Of a DNA stretch of 22,421 bases, positions 17,239 through 22,421 are shown one piece after another. Where the stretch lies: NCBI RefSeq assembly GCF_000485595.1, contig NW_014578805.1, positions 17,515 to 39,935 of the forward strand, written 5' to 3'. Under the pieces are notes generated by a model. That model searched no databases. It had not been told where the DNA came from and saw nothing but the letters and a program-made list of their open reading frames with translations. This stretch comes from Priapulus caudatus. Taxonomy: Eukaryota; Priapulida; Priapulimorpha; Priapulimorphida; Priapulidae. Made by a program: the position numbers and the translations under genes. The first letter of the stretch is position 1; every line of letters begins with the position of its first letter.

Positions 17239-19309
17239 TTAATTGGGTAGGCACGCGTTGTTGTCGCAGTGGCTGCTTCCTTGTAGGGCTTGCGGAAGTA
17301 GTAGCGGCAGGTGTGGCTTCATTTCGGGCTTCAGTCATGGCTTCAGGTGCGGCTTCATTTCCGGCTTCAGGTGTGGGTCTCGTAGTGACTTGACTGCGTG
17401 GCTGATCCCATCTTTTCCATGAATACGCTGCTCGGATATTGTCAACATGCGTGGTAACTCGACGCTGCGTGTTCTCGTGTTGCAATAACAATTTCTTTGG
17501 CGATATAATTTCAATAACCGTGTAATGGGATTTCCAGGGGCTATTCAGCTTGTGTGTCGTGGCGGGCTTCCGTACTGGATCGTGATAGAAGACTGGATCC
17601 CCCAACTTGAAGTCCTGAAGCTTGGCTCGCTTATCGTAGAGCTTCTTGTTATGGATTCTCATCTCCTGTGTTGCTATGCGCATGTGCGCATATGCATGGT
17701 GGAATCTCTGCAAAGTTTGTGAAACTGGCTCTTCGTCGTAACACTTACGTCTTGGTAACAATAAATTGTCTATTGGTAAAACAGGTTCTCTACCATATAG
17801 GAGGAAGAAAGGCGTATGCAGCGAACTCGCGTGAACTGAGGCCCGATACGCGGATAATAATGGTGGAATTACCAAGTCCCAATTTCCCTGATCCGCCGAA
17901 AGGAAATGCGATAACATCTGATTTAAAACTCTGTGGAAACGTTCATTAGCTCCATTGGAGGCTGGATGATAAGGGGCGCAGGTAATAGCCTTGATCTGAA
18001 AATACTTAGTGACTTTATCCATAATTTTATTGCAAAATTCTGTCCCATTGTCCGAAAGCAAAACCCTTGGACAAGAATGCCGAGGTATAATTTCGTTAAG
18101 CAAGAGATCGGCGATGGTACTCGCTTTTTTATCCTTTGTAATAAAAAGTTCCGGCCAACTGCTAAACAAGTCTTGAAAGTGGACGACGTAGCGATTACCG
18201 CGTGCCGTGAGCGGGTATTCGCACGTATCAACTGCTACGACCTCAAAAGGAAACGTCGGTATAGGGACTGCAGCTAAAGGCGACTTGACGAATGTTAGCT
18301 TGTGTGCCTTACAAATTATACAACTGCGTACGTAGTCGGTAATAGTTGAATACATTTTAAGCCAAAAATATCTCTCCTTAATCTTAGCGTACGTATTTGC
18401 AAAGCCTAAATGCGCAGAATGTATGGTGTCATGATGATAAGCTGTGAAAATCGATTGATAGTTTTCCGGAACTACCAATTGTATGCTTGGATCGCTCGTC
18501 GGTGTCGCCTCTGTTATGTGTTGTAAGAGCCCATCGTCTGATATCGTATATGTAGACAAGAACTTCAAATCCTTCAAAGTTGTTGTTTGCGCTATAAGTG
18601 CTGCGCGGATCTTGTACAGGCCAGCATCGTCATATTGACTTTGTAAAATCTCTTGCTTTGTGGGCAGCTTTGTAGCCTGTATGACAGCTACCTGATCGGT
18701 CCCAGCTGGTTGACTAACAGCCGTAGACAAAGGGCTATTGTTCTGTCCAGCTGCGGTCGAGTGGGCTGGCAAGCTGGTTCTGTGTAGCCGTGCGTGCCCA
18801 CATTCTTGCGTGGCGGCTGTTATTTCGTTCTGATTTTCTCCGCTGCGTTCTGTTCCAACAGATGGCGCTTGTGGCGTCTGGCATTTCTGAGTTGTATTTC
18901 CACAGTGCTTGCCGCTGCCATTCGTGCCAACAGATGGCGCTTCTTGCTGACCGTAATTATCATTTTTATTCTCATAGCAGCCACTGCCACTTTCTGTCCC
19001 CACAGATGGCGCTGCGTCGGTCTGCTGCGGTTTTGTTTGATGATCTGAAATGGGGTTAGTCTGAAATGGCAAGGGGATTACGCTATGTACTGTCAACACA
19101 CTATCCTCATTGTCAGACTGCGTGATTCTCGAAAGGAGATCTGCGGCTGCGTTCTCTCGTCCTGGTCTGTAAACAATTGTCGGATTATATTCGCTAAGTA
19201 TGACTGCCCAACGTAACAGACGCGCATTTGTCAAATTTGGCGACGTTAATAAGTACTTAAGGGGTAGATGATCGGTGCACGTACCCTTTGTACGACGGCC
19301 CAACGACAC
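17213..19309 (-). CDS. pol: Retroelement pol, RNase H end plus integrase (698 codons open)
   Basis: Integrase joins element cDNA into host DNA. Residues 1-62 are the end of the gypsy RNase H (CTDHLPLKYLL, then RPGRENAAADLLSR). Residues ~63-210 form a polar linker with three 24-residue repeats starting APSVGT (100, 124, 148). The zinc domain spans ~292-333 (HDTIHSAHLG ... CIIC). The catalytic core has D361 (VVAVDTCEY), D420 (LLSDNGTEF) and E456 (NGANERFH), an exact DD35E spacing. A C-terminal GPY/F-like segment lies at ~568-630 (FKLGDPVFYHDPVRKP ... LNSPWKSHYTV). The last ~60 residues are Ala/Glu/Thr/Pro repeats. The frame has no internal stop, but it is only the 3' part of pol. The listed start is arbitrary because the true frame enters from a damaged RNase H upstream. 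Confidence 0.93.
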   Translation of the reverse strand: MSLGRRTKGTCTDHLPLKYLLTSPNLTNARLLRWAVILSEYNPTIVYRPGRENAAADLLSRITQSDNEDSVLTVHSVIPLPFQTNPISDHQTKPQQTDAAPSVGTESGSGCYENKNDNYGQQEAPSVGTNGSGKHCGNTTQKCQTPQAPSVGTERSGENQNEITAATQECGHARLHRTSLPAHSTAAGQNNSPLSTAVSQPAGTDQVAVIQATKLPTKQEILQSQYDDAGLYKIRAALIAQTTTLKDLKFLSTYTISDDGLLQHITEATPTSDPSIQLVVPENYQSIFTAYHHDTIHSAHLGFANTYAKIKERYFWLKMYSTITDYVRSCIICKAHKLTFVKSPLAAVPIPTFPFEVVAVDTCEYPLTARGNRYVVHFQDLFSSWPELFITKDKKASTIADLLLNEIIPRHSCPRVLLSDNGTEFCNKIMDKVTKYFQIKAITCAPYHPASNGANERFHRVLNQMLSHFLSADQGNWDLVIPPLLSAYRASVHASSLHTPFFLLYGREPVLPIDNLLLPRRKCYDEEPVSQTLQRFHHAYAHMRIATQEMRIHNKKLYDKRAKLQDFKLGDPVFYHDPVRKPATTHKLNSPWKSHYTVIEIISPKKLLLQHENTQRRVTTHVDNIRAAYSWKRWDQPRSQVTTRPTPEAGNEAAPEAMTEARNEATPAATTSASPTRKQPLRQQRVPTQLNGERQLHI
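18855..19013. repeat. Three tandem 72-bp repeats in the pol linker, CTCF-like core
   Basis: CCAACAGATGGCGCTT lies at 18855-18870, the same at 18927-18942, and CCCACAGATGGCGCT at 18999-19013. The spacing is exactly 72 bp (24 codons). The conserved 14-mer codes APSVG on the minus strand. The sequence between the cores is much less conserved than the cores themselves. Confidence 0.85.
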
Positions 19310-19733
19310 TGTGTCGGTGTTAGCTGGTGACTAATATACTGAATAACTACTTCGTTCCCGTTAGCATCGGTTTGTGCTAACACTGCCCCACCGCATAGGC
19401 GCTAGCATCTGTATATAATGTATACGGCTCCCGTATATTCGGATATGCCAAAACGGGGGCGTGAGACAATGCATGCTTGAGTGCCACAAAAGCTGCTTCT
19501 GTGTCCTTGTCCCAGACATAACGAACATGTTTCTTGGTTAATCTCACGAGCGGGACCGCGATGCGCGCGAAATCTTTTATATGCGAACGATAATAGGATG
19601 CTAAACCGAGAAACTGACGAATTTGTTTTACCGTTTTGGGTGCTTTTAAGTTCTGTAACACTGTTATCTTTTGTGGGTCTAGCAAAACGCCTTTAGCTGA
19701 GATCGTGTGTCCGAGATTGTATTGTACCGCACC
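19285..19733 (-). pseudogene. Truncated RT / RNase H remnant of the same pol
   Basis: Reading leftwards on the minus strand, the remnant starts at the RT motif LGHTISAKGVLLDPQK (about 19720), continues through the thumb/connection (IRQFLGLASYYR) and reaches the first RNase H aspartate (LYTDASAYAVG). A frameshift follows at ~19389. A different frame carries NEVVIQYISHQLTP and CRWAVVQR, then jumps into the 698-codon frame. The segment that normally carries the RNase H catalytic Glu, between the QR and CTDH motifs, is missing. The whole RT palm with YxDD is absent to the right of 19733. The element cannot encode a working RT or RNase H here. Confidence 0.88.
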
Positions 19734-19809
19734 CGCCTACCGTTTATAATTCATTATTGCAAGTCTTATATTCCATATAACTTCAATTCTTTATTGCTAG
19801 AGGTAACGA

Positions 19810-20017
19810 CACGCGCACGCACGCACGCACGCACGCACGTGTACGTGCACACGCACGCACACACTCATGCACGCACGTGTAGGTGCACACGCACGCACGC
19901 TCGCATGCACGCACGTGTACGTGCACACGCACACACGCACGCACGCACGTCTACGTGCACACGCGCGCATACACGCACGCACGCACGCACGTGTACCTGC
20001 ATGCACACACGCACGTA

Positions 20018-20053
<36 letters not shown>

Positions 20054-20140
20054 CACATGCACAGACGTGTACCTGCACACGTACGCACGAACGTGTACCT
20101 GCACACGCGCGCACACACGCACGCACGCACGCACGCACGT
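19810..20140. repeat. CACG-type minisatellite
   Basis: (CACG)n runs are broken every ~40-60 bp by a near-palindromic variant around ACGTGTACGTGCACACG or ACGTGTACCTGCACACG. His/Thr-rich or Arg/Cys/Val-rich open frames in all registers are artefacts. The first ~75 bp match 22347-22421 with about three mismatches, including 38 identical bases (19844-19881 = 22381-22418). Confidence 0.95.
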
Positions 20141-20882
20141 AGGTCTTCTAGGTCAGCTTATATTATATAAAATTATAGGCATTACGCATAAAACAAACAT
20201 CATTCGTATTAGAAAAAAAAGCAGGCAAAATATAAATTACGAACATTAATTTCATGCGAATTAATTACGATTCAAGTGTGTTACGTGCAAACTTAAACCT
20301 ATCGAATTAATGATAGCGTTCTCCTCCATCGTTTATGGTCCACATGCAGTCCTCTACAGTTTGCTATTTATAGCGAAACACTCTGTGCATGCGAGATAAA
20401 ACAGCTTATACAGATCGCATATCGCCAACACAGCAATCCCCAAGCTGAGAAGGTCCTGTCATTTAAGATAAATACCATGTCTCATCGTCAATGACGTGAT
20501 ATGAATACGTTGTGTAGTAAACATACCAATAATGTGTGGAATGTACCAATTAATCTCTTAAAATCTGCAATATTCAATAGCAACCAATAATATTCTGAAT
20601 TTTTCGCGCCGACAGATGCGGCAGTAGTGTGATTCTGACGTGGGAGATGCGATAGCTGTAAGTCTGTAAGATACAGTAGATACAAGTAAATTTGTTCAAT
20701 GCCAGTGTGTCTGAACCATGGTGATATTAGATTAGGCTGACCTATATCTACACATTACTAAGGGCTGAGCGCAAGCGTGAGTGATTACACAATTGGGCGG
20801 AGTAAATTGTTAATCAAATATCACGCGCCTCTTAGTAAAACAAGTGCCGCAGAGCGACAGCGCTCATCTAACGTCTACTGCG
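20141..20882. other. AT-rich spacer, no recognised gene
   Basis: No open frame over 70 codons and no family motif. An A8 run lies at about 20213-20220. This stretch separates the CACG array from the second satellite copy. Confidence 0.5.
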
Positions 20883-22346
20883 ACACTAACGTAGCCAGAT
20901 TGTGTACTGGCTGGTATACGCATCGGGGACCTTACATGCAAGGTCTTCCTCTTAATTATTTCTTAAATGATGTCTACTGATAGAATGTTATCATATAAAC
21001 CTATGCTAGGATAACTCCTCTTCATTTTAAATGCATAATCTTTGCAAAAGACGATTTCTAACGGGAGATATTGCGCATGCGCGCGCACCGTGTTAGGCGT
21101 GCAGTGCCGTCTGAAGCAAACTTCATAATATAGCTTGCTGAGGGGGAGAGGAGATGGGAGACTAAGGATAGGCGGCAGGAAAGATAGTTGGGGGCGGTAG
21201 AAGAAGAGGGAGGCTGAGCGAGAGACAGGGAGGCAAGAGGAAGGACGCGAGGGCATAAAGTAGGTGTTTTGTACTCTACATGCTAGGGCGCTCTCCTAAT
21301 TATAAACAGGGTCTAGTGATAAAGGTTTATTAGGGAAATCTATGCTGAGATACCCCCTAACCATTTTAAATGCATATTCATCACAAGATATAACTCTTCT
21401 GGTGAGATATTGCGCATGCGCTAACACACTAACGTAGCCAGATTGTGTACTTGCTGGTATACGCAGCGCAGGCGACAGATATCCACATCCAAGTTTGGCT
21501 TTAGGCCGCCTGGTCCCCCGCTAGTGGCCTCCAGCCCCCGTCCTAAGGCCACATGTGTAGAATTGTAATAATAGTGTATGCTGGGGGCCCAAGGCTACAT
21601 ATATAGTATTTGTATGACGGGGGCATAAGGCCACCTATATAGAATTGTAATAATAGTGTATGATGGGGGCCCAAGACCACATTATATAGTATTTGTATGG
21701 CGGAGGCCTAAGGCCACCTATATAGTATTGTAATAATAGAATACTTTATGATGGGGGCCCAAGGCCACATATATAGTATTGTATATGACGGTGGCTTAAT
21801 TCCCTCTATATAGTATTCAGTGTTGTAGGTCTTGAGGCCGGTCTTGGCCTCGAGACCGGCCTCGAGACCGTTTTCCATGGGCTCGGTCTCGGTCTTGGCC
21901 TCGGAGTGCAATGACTCGGACTCGGACTTGGACTCGAGCCCTCAGGACTCGAGGACTCGGGTCGAGGCCGGCTCGAGGCCACTACATACATAGTACACAA
22001 CTGTACATATTGTAACACGAGGCAGTTTACAAGAATTTAAAACTAAAACTCTTAGGTTTTCTAGATACACGGCCTAATCTTGTAACGTTTTCAATGGCTC
22101 GATTAAGATTCTTGTCCCTTTGGTTTGAATCTGCTGTCACTTCGTCCCTTTGCGTTTTTCCTACCACTTCTTTCTCTTCTCCTACCACTTCGAAGGTACT
22201 AGCACTCTCTAATTTGGTTCAACAAGCCGTGTCATTCGCGTAAAACAGAAATGGATCCGTTACTTTGACACGTTTCGTATGACTCGTGTCTATGTGTTTT
22301 CGTGCGCAGTTGCAGCAAGCAGATGCGTGATATTGTTCGATACAAG
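20883..22346. repeat. Second copy of the satellite end and tail
   Basis: This 1464-bp stretch matches 10928-12393 (1466 bp) almost throughout. It begins in mid half-A of a unit (ACACTAACGTAGCC), carries one half B (21020-21300) and a partial next unit from the anchor at 21348, then the whole tail to ATATTGTTCGATACAAG. Most differences from the left copy are single-base indels or substitutions. The two copies are direct repeats 9955 bp apart. Confidence 0.93.
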
Positions 22347-22421
22347 CACACGCACGCACGCACGCACGCACGCACGTCTACGTGCACACGCACGCACACA
22401 CTCATGCACGCACGTGTACGT
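22347..22421. repeat. CACG-type minisatellite (right copy, cut by window end)
   Basis: It begins immediately after the tail end at 22346 and matches 19810-19884 with about three mismatches, including the distinctive ACACACTCATGCACG variant. Confidence 0.93.

Noticed and set aside
19707-20249. His/Thr-rich and Arg/Cys/Val-rich open frames on both strands
   Set aside because: All arise from the (CACG)n minisatellite and are open in every register.
10928-22346. The two 1.46-kb direct repeats as LTRs of the minus-strand retroelement
   Set aside because: They do not end in TG...CA. No primer-binding site adjoins the right copy, and no polypurine tract adjoins the left copy. Their content is satellite units already present in the tandem array, and the edge at 10928 falls in mid-unit.

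Overview
The window is eukaryotic, most likely from an invertebrate animal. It has GT-AG introns, a split tetraspanin gene, long microsatellites, a SINE with target-site duplications, complex satellite DNA and a decayed Ty3/gypsy-type retroelement with a baculovirus-F-like envelope gene. I could not resolve the phylum from the sequence alone.

Layout. (1) 1-4839 (+): most of a tetraspanin gene. Seven coding exons (790-4839) encode TM2, TM3, the six-cysteine large extracellular loop, TM4 and a short C-tail ending at TAG 4837-4839. The exon or exons for the N-terminus, TM1 and the small loop are not visible and probably lie upstream. Its introns hold a GT/GTGC microsatellite, an ~800-bp pyrimidine tract, a perfect 15-bp hairpin and a SINE. 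(2) ~4840-8930: 3' flank and intergenic DNA with two microsatellites and no gene I can recognise. (3) ~8940-12393: a satellite block of four ~540-bp dimeric units plus a partial fifth, then an ~880-bp tail made of short sub-repeats. One unit carries a ~250-bp inserted element. (4) 12394-19809: a 7.4-kb block read on the minus strand. From right to left it holds a truncated RT/RNase H remnant, an uninterrupted 698-codon integrase-bearing frame, a short acidic overlapping ORF, a frameshifted env gene with a splice acceptor, an LTR-like regulatory stretch and a decayed proline-rich reading frame. (5) 19810-20140: a CACG-type minisatellite. (6) 20141-20882: AT-rich DNA without a gene. (7) 20883-22346: a second copy of the end of the satellite block (the last units plus the tail), running straight into the same CACG minisatellite (22347-22421).

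Main structural reading. The right-hand copy shows the satellite tail joined directly to the CACG array. In the left-hand copy that same junction is split exactly by the 7.4-kb retroelement block. The right copy therefore looks like the empty site, and the locus looks like a macro-repeat (satellite, tail, CACG array, AT-rich spacer) invaded or rearranged by a retroelement. The retroelement cannot be autonomous here: RT is missing its catalytic part, RNase H has an internal loss and env is shifted several times. The integrase frame is nevertheless open with a perfect DD35E triad. Three 72-bp repeats in the pol linker each carry a CTCF-like core motif, and the satellite units carry repeated NRF1-like palindromes. 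These are the two most unusual sequence signals in the window.
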